Part shown: piece by piece, positions 1-10,208 of the stretch | Numbering within the stretch: the first letter of the stretch is position 1 | Layout: every line of letters begins with the position of its first letter | Assembly: GCA_037127255.1 (NCBI GenBank) | Contig: JBANSL010000003.1 | Span: 19,595,314-19,659,313, forward strand | From: Persicaria tinctoria | Lineage: Eukaryota > Streptophyta > Magnoliopsida > Caryophyllales > Polygonaceae | DNA length: 64,000 nt | Direction: 5' to 3' | The notes under the pieces: model-generated | The model's database searches: none | Told to the model about the DNA's origin: nothing | The model's input: only the letters and a program-made list of their open reading frames with translations | Made by a program: the position numbers and the translations under genes

Positions 1-463
1 TTAATCAAAATTTTCAACGGGGGTCATTTTTTCAAAATTTTGGAAAACATGCATATAAGCACATAAATTAATAACGAATTCCAAAATAGTCATGTATAAG
101 CAATTCATGAAATAAATTTTAAAAATGCACAAATATGGTCAAATAAAGCCAAATATGCATAAAGTAAGCCCTTCCCCCACCCCATACTTAAACATTACAG
201 TGTCTTCACTGTATAAAAACAAGGGTAGAGAAAGAAACTCACTAGACAGGTGTGCTAATCGAGTGCTATGCTACTGGGCCGAGTTCGTTTTTAGCTTGCT
301 TCTATCCCCATGGACTTGAAAAATGTAGAAGAGAAATATCCACAATAGAAAAACTAAGAGTTCAAAACCAAAAACAAACAAAAGCAACAATGTCCAAAAG
401 TCCCAAAAAATAAATGTCTATTTACAAGCTCTAGATTTTATAGTCGCTAGGCCGACTTCTTCA

Positions 464-1198
464 TTAAGCATTAGCCTGGCTCATCTTTGTCCGGAGGTAT
501 AGGTGGATCTGGTGGTTCCTCCGGTGGTGGAAGCGTGGGATGTCATCTGGGGGCATCATGTGAAGAAGCTTAAACCTCCCCGAGTGGACGCTCCATGGCT
601 CCACCCATTCATCTTCCCTGGCTCGAGCTAGCATGTATAAGGGAAGATATAAAGAAAATATACATACCTCATCATCATACCTCTTCCGCTTCATAGGTTG
701 ACTTGGTTGTGTATCTCCACCACAGCAGAACGGTGGAGAGGGAAGAGATATTTCCTCCTCATCCTGCGGAGCTTCATGCCACTTTACTAGGACCCCATAC
801 TTGAATATGAACATCGGTTGCTCAAAATCATTGAGGATAGCCTTCACCTTGTAAGGTAAAAGCGATCTTGGAATGCCCTGGTCAACAATGTCCAACTTCT
901 TCTCTTCTAGTGCTATTTCGCCTTGGGATCCTTCATATGATTCATCAACAATAGGTAGCAAAGTAGGAATGAAATTCGAGGAAGGACATACCTGGTTGTC
1001 GACATCGAGTGGGTCAATTGGCCTGTCGGGAGGAGGGCATGGTCTTTTAGACTGAATGGAAGCCTCAAGCATTCGGATTTCGTCTTCCAGCCGAGCTATT
1101 TCCCTTAATCGTGACTCCTCCACTGCGATCCTATTTCTCCGTCTCAAATCTTGAAACCATTCTTCCCATGCAGGATTCCCTTCGACAAAGTCTTCCAT
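464..1198 (-). CDS. Retroelement internal ORF of unknown function
   Basis: A 244-codon ORF starts with ATG at 1198, about 170 bases downstream of the primer site of the minus-strand element, where gag would be expected. I do not recognise gag, a zinc knuckle or a protease motif. The N-terminal third is charged and helix-prone (rich in R, E, L, around residues 15-50), followed by a proline-rich stretch and acidic segments. Two GTATGT motifs on the coding strand, after DDE and DNQ codons, resemble 5' splice sites, so part of the ORF may derive from exons plus unspliced intron. It may be a degenerate gag or a captured host fragment; its function is unknown. Confidence 0.4.
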   Translation of the reverse strand: MEDFVEGNPAWEEWFQDLRRRNRIAVEESRLREIARLEDEIRMLEASIQSKRPCPPPDRPIDPLDVDNQVCPSSNFIPTLLPIVDESYEGSQGEIALEEKKLDIVDQGIPRSLLPYKVKAILNDFEQPMFIFKYGVLVKWHEAPQDEEEISLPSPPFCCGGDTQPSQPMKRKRYDDEVCIFSLYLPLYMLARAREDEWVEPWSVHSGRFKLLHMMPPDDIPRFHHRRNHQIHLYLRTKMSQANA

Positions 1199-1367
1199 CT
1201 TTGTACCTAAGCTTTGAAATCACAATCAGGAACACAAATTAGTGGAAAAAGCTTGGCACCCAGTTGGTACTAGTGAGGTAGGTGGTGGTAGGGGATGTGA
1301 TAGGGTAAGAAAAAGGGATGGGCTTTTCTTAACCTTAAACACAATTAAACTAGGCGCGATTGATATC

Positions 1368-1385
1368 TCCCCGGCAACGGCGCCA
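1368..1385 (-). other. Primer-binding site for tRNA-Asp
   Basis: The minus strand reads TGGCGCCGTTGCCGGGGA, 18 bases exactly complementary to the 3' end of plant tRNA-Asp including CCA. The tRNA-Asp(GUC) gene at 26744-26815 in this same window ends with the matching bases. It lies three bases inside the LTR end, the usual place for a retrotransposon primer site. Confidence 0.9.
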
Positions 1386-2100
1386 ATTTGATGAGAGGGT
1401 TTATCGACCAAATAAATTTATAGTCAAGACTCCGCTATAGGATAGTGGAGTCAGGTTCGTCCTCGGGAGAGAAGTCAGCGGTTTTAGGTTTAGTGTGTTT
1501 TGGGGTTCATGGGTAGCGGGAAAAGGTGATGAGGGTGGCTGTCGACAAAGAATAGAGGGGTAGATGTCGAGGGATGGAGAGAGAGAATGGTGGTTTGATA
1601 TCGAGTAGAATATGTGCTGAATAAAAATAATAAAATAAAACAAATAAATATGCAAACTTCCAAGGTTAGGGATCACCGCAACAATAAACATATGTATAGA
1701 TCATGAATCACATAAAGATGCATGCTTTATGTCAAAGAATCGACTTTCGCAAATTCCAACAATTTAGGTGATAGAGGCTCTCGCATAAAAACCTAATTTG
1801 TTTCTACCTTTTCTTAATTAGGATTAGTCGGCTCTCGCAAATAAAACCTAATTACTATCCAATTCATAATAAGATCACTTTCGCTTCAATATCATGAATA
1901 AGGAATTTCCTCAACTCTCGCAAAGGATTAAGCACATAGGTAGATGATGATAAAGACATATAAATTCATGAATTTATAAATCAAACACACATATCTATGT
2001 TGGGATCACCCAAACCCTAAAAGAAGGAAATTAGAAACAAGACATAATGAAAGAAATTAACTTTAACATAAAATAAACTAAAACTTACAACCGTTCGTCT

Positions 2101-2203
2101 CCTTCCTTCTCCTTCTCTCTCGCCTCCTCCTCCTCCTCCTCCTCTCTCTCTCTCTCCTCTCTCTCTCTCTCCTCTCTCGCCTTCTCTCTCTCTCCTCTCT
2201 CCT
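2101..2203. repeat. CT/CTC microsatellite in the LTR
   Basis: An almost pure pyrimidine run of CT, CTC and CCT units about 100 bases long, inside the gypsy LTR. On the element's own strand it is a GA tract, common in LTR promoters and leaders. Confidence 0.85.
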
Positions 2204-2500
2204 TGCGCCCTAAGACGACTTGACTTGAATCAATGAAAATCATCCCCCTAAGGCTTTATTTATAGGCTTCATTCCAAGCTAATCTAGGAAAAAAAACTCT
2301 ATCTATATCTATATCTAAAGGCTTAAAGATAAATAAATGGAATAAAGGAATTAAATCCATAATTATATCCAATGTGGATAAAATATCTTCTCTCTTGACT
2401 TGATAGATGTGGATAGAATTTGGTCTCGAAAATATCTCCATCGGATTCGGGATAGAAACTTAACAAGAAGTCGGTTAAACTCGAAATCCGCCCCCGTGGG

Positions 2501-2580
2501 TCTAGTCGATATTGACTGGGTTAAGTCGATATTGACCTAGTTAAGTCGATATTGACCTAGTTAAGTCGATATTGACCTGT
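2501..2580. repeat. 20-bp tandem repeat, four copies, in the LTR
   Basis: Four consecutive 20-bp units of the type TTAAGTCGATATTGACCTAG; the first and last are slightly diverged. The core GTCGATATTGAC is near-palindromic. Further scattered copies of the core (for example GGTCGATATCGACC near 2768) extend the cluster towards 2785. Confidence 0.85.
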
Positions 2581-3443
2581 GCTTCCTCGGTTTCTCTTCA
2601 GCTGCTTGCATTGGGCCGACTTCTGGAATATAGACTCGATTTGGGTACTCGATATCGACTTTGGGTAGTCAATATCGACCTCTTCCTTTTTTCCTTAGTC
2701 GATTCTAGCCAACTCTGAGTCGATTTGGAGAATTTCGACCTAAATCTGGTCGATATTGAGTGTGCTTGGTCGATATCGACCAGTCTTCTCGGCATCCTGC
2801 TATGTTCTTGAAACGCACTTTCCCGAGTCCTCGTTCGTCGGATTGACGCATATGACCATGCGTTATTAAGCTCTTTCCGAGGGCTACAATTCTCATGAAG
2901 ACATCAGAACTTGATTCAGAATGATGAATGGTGAAAAATGCCATTTTGTCTAGCTGCACCATCCTTAGCTTCTTCATAACTTTCCTTTAAGCGCCAAACT
3001 GCCTCTGATTTCTGCGAAATATAACAAAAACTTGTGTAGACTCCATAATTTGGCAAATAAGTGTAAACTACATAAAATATGTATTATTCTAACCCAAATG
3101 TATGAAATGCATGCAGAAATTGATATAAAAGTAAGTACTATAAAACATGGCGAATTATGCTCACAACAAACGCTGACAAGATTGTCGCCGGTGGATCGAG
3201 CTCAGTTGGTGATGCAGGGCTAGTTTGTGGGTTATCCTTTTATTTTAGTAATGAACCCGGTTCCCTTTATGTTTTATGTGTTAATTGTCAAACCCGGTTC
3301 AAGGCTTATATAAGCTTGTATTTTTCATATTCTGAATCAACTAATGAAATATCTTCTTCTTCCTTCCAATCTCTCTACTCTCAAATCCTGAACTGAGATC
3401 TCAGATCTCGTTCCAAACCGACAGTCTCTTGCTTGATTGGGGA

Positions 3444-3858
3444 TAGGGGTGTGCATGATTCAGTCCAAACCGATTTTTTGGGCCAAACCAACACAAAACG
3501 AACCTAACCGAAATTTTTCAGTTCGATAATTTCCATTTTTCGGTTTCGGTTCGGTTTATGTTCGGTTTGTGTTAAACCGAATTTTTTTTATACACTATAT
3601 AAATACATTTTATATATATATTTGTATACTTTATATATTATATACACACTGTATATATATACATGCTGTATTTACACTAACCGTATATACATTGTATGGG
3701 ATGACTTCTAGAGATATATATTTGTAACCATATATATAGTGTATATATACTTACTGTATATAGAATGTATATATATACATTGTATTTTTAACCGTATATA
3801 TATATATTTGTAACTATATTTGTATACTTTATATTGGAATATGTGTATATATACTATA

Positions 3859-3926
<68 letters not shown>

Positions 3927-4085
3927 ATACTTCAAATTTTTTTTTTATGAAAATTCGGTTCAATTATGTTAAAACCGAACCGGAAAATAACCGAACCGAA
4001 CCTAATACTTTCGGTTTGAAAATTTTAAGATTTTCGGTTTGGTTCGGCCCGGTTCGGTTAGGTTTTAGACCGATGCACAACCCTA
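3444..4085. mobile_element. hAT-like MITE, 642 bp, TSD ATTGGGGA
   Basis: Terminal inverted repeats TAGGGGTGTGCA and TGCACAACCCTA (one mismatch) are bounded by a perfect 8-bp direct repeat ATTGGGGA at 3436-3443 and 4086-4093, the duplication length of hAT transposons. The subterminal regions are packed with GGTTCGGTT-type motifs in opposite orientations on the two sides. The centre is very AT-rich with a long (TA)n run at about 3866-3921. It has no coding capacity. It is the same size class as the element at 23074-24418 once the insertion in that copy is removed. Confidence 0.85.
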
Positions 4086-4227
4086 ATTGGGGATTTCTAC
4101 CTCACATCCTCCGACCCTCAAGGATTGTATGCCTCTTGCGGACTCTCTTCAGTCGTCCCTGATTGGCTCTATCAATTCCCGGACCGCATCATTGGTATCA
4201 AAGCTTGCGGTTCTCCGACCATCAATC

Positions 4228-5697
4228 ATGTCCGACGACCAGCAGCAATCTCATACGTTTTTGGAAATTAAGGAGATGCTTCAATCACTGATAGACCACC
4301 TGAGGCACTCGGTTCACCAAGAGCAAGGAGGTGGCTCATCCCCTTCACCTACGGAACAGAAATCAGTTGAGAAGATGACGAATGGGGAACAAGCAATTCA
4401 GATCGATGGGATGCCAGTGTCTGATGTCGTTGTGAATCCGGGCAAAGAGGTTGAACATATTGAGATGACAGTGGATCCAATCCTTGCAACGGAACTCGTG
4501 AATTCCGCGGCTCACCCACTGTTCGACGAAATGTCCAAGTCAATGAACGACGAGGAAATGGATCTCTCAAATGCAGACGGAGACGCAAGTAGTGATGGAC
4601 TCAATCTTCAGGTAGAGGATGAGCCTATAGATGCATTAGAAAACACCAAACCGATTGTATATCAAGTGTTTGATGAAATGTTAAGGCAATTTGATGAGTT
4701 CATTCTTGTCACCGAGAAAGTGAGCATCCGATTGAAGAGATTCCGGGAAGGTAACTCTCTTATTGATCGAGCTAAGTTTGTTAATCTTGATTTAGAAAAT
4801 GTTCGAGCGGTGACATTTGATTATATTGAGTTGTTATGCTTTGATCCGGGAGGACTGAGTTTGTTGACTGAGGGCTATGGTGTATTGGAGGTGATGTCTA
4901 AGTCTAGAGACCATGGTCCTACTGTTGCAAAGGAATCCCTCAGTGAGGCCGCTCACCAAGTGCTCGACAAAATGTCTGCACCAATGGAGAGAACGAATAA
5001 GGGGGGAGAATATCCTCAGGTTGAAAATAGGATTGAAGTGATTCCTATAAGGGATGTGTTGTTTGATTTGTTTGAATTGCAGCGTGTTTTTGATCCTGGA
5101 ATAGCAGAAAAATGGATCAAAATTGTTGTCTCTACCCCTGATGAGTTGATCGATATTCTGAAGAAGGTGTTGCTAATGAGCAGAGCAACTTACCTCGATG
5201 ATCTGGGTAGTCGTCTATGCGCTGTTATCATTGGGTGGCTTACCTCAACTAAAGCCAATAATTCAGCTCAGCTTCGTTTTAATCCTGGAGGGGTGATGAC
5301 TGTGAGGTTAGAATCCGTTGGGAATTTCCTTAATCCGATAATGGTGGCTTCAGAAAATCCAAGTGTGGTGCAAACCGCAATTGTGTTTCGTATGATCCTT
5401 GAGGACAAGGATCCTTCAAGGAGGGAGTATTGTGAGATGGATGCTGGTTCAGAAAATGTAACTGAGATGGCATTCACTAATGTCTTGGGAATTAATATTG
5501 TGAAGCTAGAGCTATCAATTGGTGTTTTTTATGCTTATTTAATCGATGAGTTCAGATTCCCTACAGAACTACAAGAAGTTGGGGCTCTATATGGGGTTGA
5601 TTCTAGGAAGCTGAAAGTTAAGATAAGCTTCTTTACTTCTATGTTGCTGTCACATTTCACTCTATTAGCTTGCACTATTTTTCAGCAAATTAAGTAG
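4228..5697 (+). CDS. Unrecognised 489-residue ORF in a retroelement-like unit
   Basis: I chose ATG 4228 because it follows the candidate primer site; the open frame extends upstream into the MITE flank only by chance. The N-terminus (MSDDQQQ..., then a helix with LEIKEMLQSLIDHL) resembles the style of chromovirus gag N-termini, but the rest is not a gag I know. Three degenerate repeats are visible: HPLFDEMSKSM, YQVFDEMLRQF and HQVLDKMSAPM. There is no zinc knuckle. After the TAG, the next frame stays open to 5911 with similar composition (KLEEFANIS..., NIEAMENARRL), which suggests the original ORF was longer and a frameshift occurred near 5697. It may be a host gene captured by a retroelement, or a diverged gag. 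Function unknown. Confidence 0.45.
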   Translation: MSDDQQQSHTFLEIKEMLQSLIDHLRHSVHQEQGGGSSPSPTEQKSVEKMTNGEQAIQIDGMPVSDVVVNPGKEVEHIEMTVDPILATELVNSAAHPLFDEMSKSMNDEEMDLSNADGDASSDGLNLQVEDEPIDALENTKPIVYQVFDEMLRQFDEFILVTEKVSIRLKRFREGNSLIDRAKFVNLDLENVRAVTFDYIELLCFDPGGLSLLTEGYGVLEVMSKSRDHGPTVAKESLSEAAHQVLDKMSAPMERTNKGGEYPQVENRIEVIPIRDVLFDLFELQRVFDPGIAEKWIKIVVSTPDELIDILKKVLLMSRATYLDDLGSRLCAVIIGWLTSTKANNSAQLRFNPGGVMTVRLESVGNFLNPIMVASENPSVVQTAIVFRMILEDKDPSRREYCEMDAGSENVTEMAFTNVLGINIVKLELSIGVFYAYLIDEFRFPTELQEVGALYGVDSRKLKVKISFFTSMLLSHFTLLACTIFQQIK

Positions 5698-5911
5698 AGT
5701 GACAGTAGTTGCATTCAGGATAATCAAGCTAGAAGAGTTTGCTAACATCAGTACTTGCTCACTATTATTGGAAGTCAGTGGTGAAAATATTGATATCATG
5801 TTTGGCAGAGAGGTCATGGAAATGCAGAATATTGAGGCCATGGAGAATGCTAGGAGATTACCTAGTAATCCTGTCAATGTGATAATATTATGGTTTCAAG
5901 ATATATATTGA

Positions 5912-6848
5912 CAATCCTTTTATAAATATGGTTAATAATTATGAAGATATGATTTACCGTATCTTCAACGATTCTCTCCCCGATTATAGCTTCAATCCTC
6001 TCAAAGTAAACCTACAGTCTTGTCACTATGAACATTACTTCTGTCGTTGTGAACAAATAACTTTGTCATCTTGAACATACCTTTAATTTCTAGTTATGAT
6101 ATGGATAAAATCGTGTCTTTATTCTCTTCCTTATTATAGACGTACTTCATCATGTCATTATTAATTACTGTATTAGTTTTGTCATAAAGAACCTATATCC
6201 TGTTAATAATAAATTTTATTCATGTCACTATTAATTCTCTTACTAGGGCAGCAATTTTCATCCCGCTAGTTTAATTATTTTTAAATTTCTGAGAAAAAAA
6301 TATTAAAACATTATTTTAATATATATTTCATTATTTTTTATATATTTTAATTTTCTTTTAATTCATAATTCTCCTTTTAATGATTTTAACATTTAAATTT
6401 AAAGGTAAAATCATTCATTATTTTTTAGCACAAATGACCTATTTTTTAGCACAAATGACTCGCCTATCATATTTTTGCTATTCTCATAAAACGGGTATAC
6501 TTTTGCAAACCGAACACTAATTTGGTGTATTTTTGCAAATCGGCCAAAAAAAAAAAGAATTGAGGGTATAAATGGAACAATATATAGGAAAAGGTTTATA
6601 TAATTAAAGAATTTATTATGGGGTTTATAAACTTAAAAAAACAATGAAAAAGGTCTATAAAGCTCATTATCTCAAAATTTAATGGTACAATCGAGGGAAA
6701 ATAAAAGTGTGGAACATCAATTGAAATACTCTTTAACCTTAGGGGCACCATAATGAATTTCCCAAAATAATGCCAGGTCATCAATCCCAATCCTTAATCC
6801 GTGCGCATCCCCCTCTCAGCAATCCTACACCGTAGATTGACTCCCGCA
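5912..6848. other. Intergenic, AT-rich, no gene seen
   Basis: AT-rich spacer between the retroelement-like ORF and the H3 promoter. Only short chance ORFs are present. I see no TIR pair, tRNA or conserved coding motif. Confidence 0.6.
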
Positions 6849-6858
6849 TCCAACGGCC
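6849..6858 (+). promoter_or_regulatory. MSA-like element upstream of histone H3
   Basis: TCCAACGGCC matches the mitosis-specific activator consensus YCYAACGGYY bound by three-repeat MYB proteins in plant cell-cycle promoters. It lies about 80 bases upstream of the TATA box. Functional relevance is inferred from position only. Confidence 0.45.
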
Positions 6859-6871
6859 ACGATCTCACTAA

Positions 6872-7441
<570 letters not shown>

Positions 7442-8089
7442 TTTTGATCTGAGTTGCCTCAACGGGTGTGGGATTAGGGTTTAGTGTTTCTTCTACTTCC
7501 TGTAGTTGTTTGATGCTTTGTTGAATTTAGGTTTAGTTCCTGTTCTTGTAGATAAAGGAAATGTCTTTGGATTTCCTTACTATGGTAGTACTGAAGTTAA
7601 AAATTGTCTTAGAATTTCTCATTGTATCCTTCAATGTGGCAATCTAAAGAGAAATTGATTTTGTCATCAATTGCATTTTCCTGCTCTGATCTTACTTCAT
7701 ATCAAATTCAAAACTGAGATTCAGTTTCTTCCATTGCTCATGGTTTGATTTTTTTATAGCTGTAATTTGAATTGAACATGCTTTGACAAACTGATATTCA
7801 GTTCCATTGATATCATTGGAGGACGAGACAGCCTGCTTAAACTGGATTATTCACGAATCTGACTCAAATTGATGCGCAAGTAAGTATTTTTAATCTGTAA
7901 TTTATGTTGTTCTTCAACACTTGCAGCATATTTTAATCATACCTACCATATAGTCCATTGTCCATGGCTTACCTAAGCAATTTATGTTCCGTGTACACTC
8001 AAGATTCATACATCATAAAAAGCATATACTATAATTCAATCCTGTAGAAAAAACTAGGAGAGATAGAGAGAGAGGAAAGCATAGAGAGA
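7442..8089 (+). other. H3 3' region and DUF599-A upstream region
   Basis: No ORF of note. From about 7815 the sequence is similar to the region upstream of the second DUF599 gene, so it belongs to the duplicated unit. A GTAAGTA at 7880 and an acceptor-like TTGCAG near 7927 could bound a 5'UTR intron; the second gene has a similar acceptor but a weaker donor. Confidence 0.4.
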
Positions 8090-8950
8090 ATGAAGTGGAA
8101 GTGGCAAGAGGATTACCTGGATTTGATCTTTGTTCCGAGTGGAGTGATCATCATGGCAGGCTATCATCTCCTTCTCCTATACAAGTATAAGAGATGCCCG
8201 AGAGACACTGTTCTTGGGTTCGAGAATCACTGCAGCAAAATCTGGGTCAATAAGATGATGCAGGTCAGAAACTATATCAACTCTTTATCATTTCCTCCCA
8301 AGGCCTATATTTTGAATGGATCTTGCTTCAATTGGCAGGTCGACGTGGCAAATAGAGGTCCTGCCTTCACGGTTATAGGCAGCAGCATCTCCGCGGCAAC
8401 TTACTTGTCTTCAGTCACACTAGCTCTTACCTCTCTGATGGGAACATGGGTGGGTGGTAGCTCTTCAAGCCAGCAAATAGTCAACAGGTTCACCTATGGG
8501 GACAAAAGCATCACAGTCAGTGCCATGAAATATGTGTGCATTATTGGGTTTTTCTTGGCTGCGTTCGCTTCGTTTGTCCAGGCTGCAAGATGCTTTCTCC
8601 ATGCCAATTTCCTCCTGAGTATGCCACAGGCTGAAGTCCCAATTGAGTTCGTCGAGCAAGCAGTGGAAAGGGCCCACAATTTCTGGCAGCTGGGGTTGAG
8701 ATCCACCTACTTTGCAACCAATTTCCTGATGTGGGTATTTGGTCCAATTCCAATGTTTACTTCTTCAGTAGCTACTGTGATCATCTTGTGCGTCATTGAT
8801 GCAAACAAGAACCCACTCCATGACTTCCCGAATCCAATTAATCGGAGTAGCTTGAAGAGGGTAGGTCAAGAAATAACTGCTGTGGCCATGTCGGTTGGCC
8901 ATCATGAGAGACTAGAAAGGATTCAAGTTCAATCATCTCAAGAAAGATGA
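8090..8950 (+). CDS. DUF599 family membrane protein, copy A
   Basis: Exons 8090-8263 and 8339-8950, giving 261 residues. The intron (8264-8338, GT-AG) is placed by comparison with the paralogue, where the same position breaks the frame. In this copy the intron is exactly 75 bases with no stop, so an unspliced mRNA would encode 25 extra residues. DUF599 proteins are multi-pass membrane proteins of unknown function. The membrane-like segments visible are about residues 12-30, one after the intron junction (CSISAATYLSSVTLAL-like), KYVCIIGFFLAAFASF, and a C-terminal YFATNFLMWVFGPIPMF plus SVATVIILCV. Conserved markers include FENHCSKIWVNKMM and NRGPAF. Family assignment is confident; its role is not known. 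Confidence 0.88.
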   Translation: MKWKWQEDYLDLIFVPSGVIIMAGYHLLLLYKYKRCPRDTVLGFENHCSKIWVNKMMQVRNYINSLSFPPKAYILNGSCFNWQVDVANRGPAFTVIGSSISAATYLSSVTLALTSLMGTWVGGSSSSQQIVNRFTYGDKSITVSAMKYVCIIGFFLAAFASFVQAARCFLHANFLLSMPQAEVPIEFVEQAVERAHNFWQLGLRSTYFATNFLMWVFGPIPMFTSSVATVIILCVIDANKNPLHDFPNPINRSSLKRVGQEITAVAMSVGHHERLERIQVQSSQER

Positions 8951-10208
8951 CTACTAATAACCACAAAGTTTAAAATCATGTAGTCACCATAGCAGCACTG
9001 TAAGCTTTGAAATTTTCTTGTTTGTCCTTCTATATGTGTGCAGTTGCAAGATATGTGACTAGAAGTGATTGTACTGTATCACAATCAGAGAAATGCTTAG
9101 CATAATAATATGGGTGGATCGAATTAGCTCAACCGAGATTGCATTGAAGCTTTTAGCTACACTATTCAATGCCTCCTTTACACTTCCTGAACCATCATTT
9201 GTCTAGTGACCCCTTATACTATGAATATGATTGATAACCAACAACAAATCATGAAACTAAGCAACAATGATGAATCTTCCAAAACCCCAGAATCCATCAG
9301 TTAGAATACCTACATTAATCAGCTTTAAAACAACCAAAACACTAGATTGCAGCCACTCAATAGCTCACAATCCACATTTTTCTGCTATTCATCATTTAAA
9401 TTGCTCTAATTCACCTGGAACTTGGACTGGATGATTTTGCACTCCTATGTTGAAATATACATGATAAATTGTTTCAGTGGTCACTTATTGACTCATATCC
9501 ATGTATCTTGAGATTAGGCTAACTGGGTTTGACTTATCAAGGAGATTTGCTTCTTTGATCTTAATACATACTCCACCTTTGAATCCAAAATAAAAGAGAA
9601 TAAACAAGATTTTGATCTTGCATTTTAACATTTCAATGTTTACATGACTTGAATCATCTTACAACACAACACCTATATAGATCGGATATGTTTGCATTTT
9701 AACTACTTCCCTCTTTCTACAGAGTTGAAATTGATGGATAAAGTGATTAAAGTCCACTTCAAATGTTTCCCATGAAACGTTCTGGCATGTTCTAAACAAA
9801 TAGGTATAGTGGTAATTAGATATTGAGATGAACATTTGATACCAACTATGATAAATTAGCCAATGATTAGCTTTGATACCATCTATGACAACTCACAAGC
9901 ACTTTATCAGTACAAGATCCACTTTGCAAGGATGAATGTCTTGGCAACATGTTAGAACAAAATGTTGATATCATTAGTGCAATTAAATAAACCGAAAGAA
10001 TGCTGAATCTGACTCAACATGACGCGAAGTTATGCATTTTTAATTTGCATTTCATTCTGTTTTTCTATAATTGCAGCATATTGTATTCATATGTCATAAC
10101 TACCTAATCCATCAAAGTTTGAAAGGTAGATCTAGTGCATTCATATATCATACAATGCAAGATTCTTAATTTTAGTAGAGCAAGCTAGGAGATTTAGGAG
10201 AAGAAGGC
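8951..10208. other. Spacer between DUF599 paralogues
   Basis: Contains the 3' flank of copy A (to about 9385), about 600 bases of unduplicated AT-rich spacer with no recognisable gene, and the duplicated upstream flank of copy B from about 9985. Confidence 0.6.

Larger units (their letters stand above)
1..3165 (-). mobile_element. Ty3/gypsy LTR retrotransposon (Athila/Tat-like), 5' part
   Basis: The element reads on the minus strand. Its 5' LTR lies at 1389-3165, the primer-binding site follows at 1368-1385, and an internal ORF lies at 464-1198; the rest continues off the left edge. On the minus strand around 165-215 there is the G-rich phrase TTTAAGTATGGGGTGGGGG, a type of tract I associate with plant Athila/Tat-group elements. 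No protease, RT or integrase is visible here. It could be a non-autonomous (LARD-like) member or an autonomous element whose pol lies outside the window. Clade assignment is inferred from the primer site and the G-rich tract, not from pol. Confidence 0.7.
1389..3165 (-). repeat. 5' LTR of the minus-strand gypsy element
   Basis: On the minus strand the repeat starts TGTGAGCATAATTCG (end at 3165) and finishes CCTCTCATCA at 1389, three bases before the primer-binding site, giving canonical TG...CA ends. The length is about 1.78 kb. It contains a CT microsatellite (2101-2203), a 20-bp tandem array (2501-2580) and several extra GTCGATATCGAC-type palindromes up to about 2785. The bases after 3165 (acaaa) could be half of a 5-bp target duplication, but the other half is outside the window. 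Short ORFs inside it look like chance or decayed reading frames. Confidence 0.7.
3166..5911 (+). mobile_element. Incomplete LTR-retroelement-like unit with unknown ORF
   Basis: Plus-strand order: an LTR-like segment (about 3182-3443 continued at 4094-4190, with a TATATAAGC box near 3308), then TGGTATCAAAGC at about 4193-4204, one mismatch from the initiator-tRNA-Met primer site TGGTATCAGAGC, then a long ORF from 4228. The layout LTR, primer site, ATG matches a retrotransposon 5' end. No 3' LTR and no pol domain are seen before the histone gene, so the unit is truncated or non-autonomous. A hAT-like MITE (3444-4085) sits within the LTR-like part and the gypsy LTR abuts its left side. LTR status is inferred because no second LTR is available for comparison. 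Confidence 0.5.

Noticed and set aside
3708..3935. ORF of alternating Ile and Tyr
   Set aside because: Translation of the (TA)n microsatellite in the hAT-like MITE.
4087..4227. Upstream extension of the unknown ORF to 4087
   Set aside because: The extension begins inside the MITE target duplication and crosses the candidate primer site; ATG 4228 is the sensible start.
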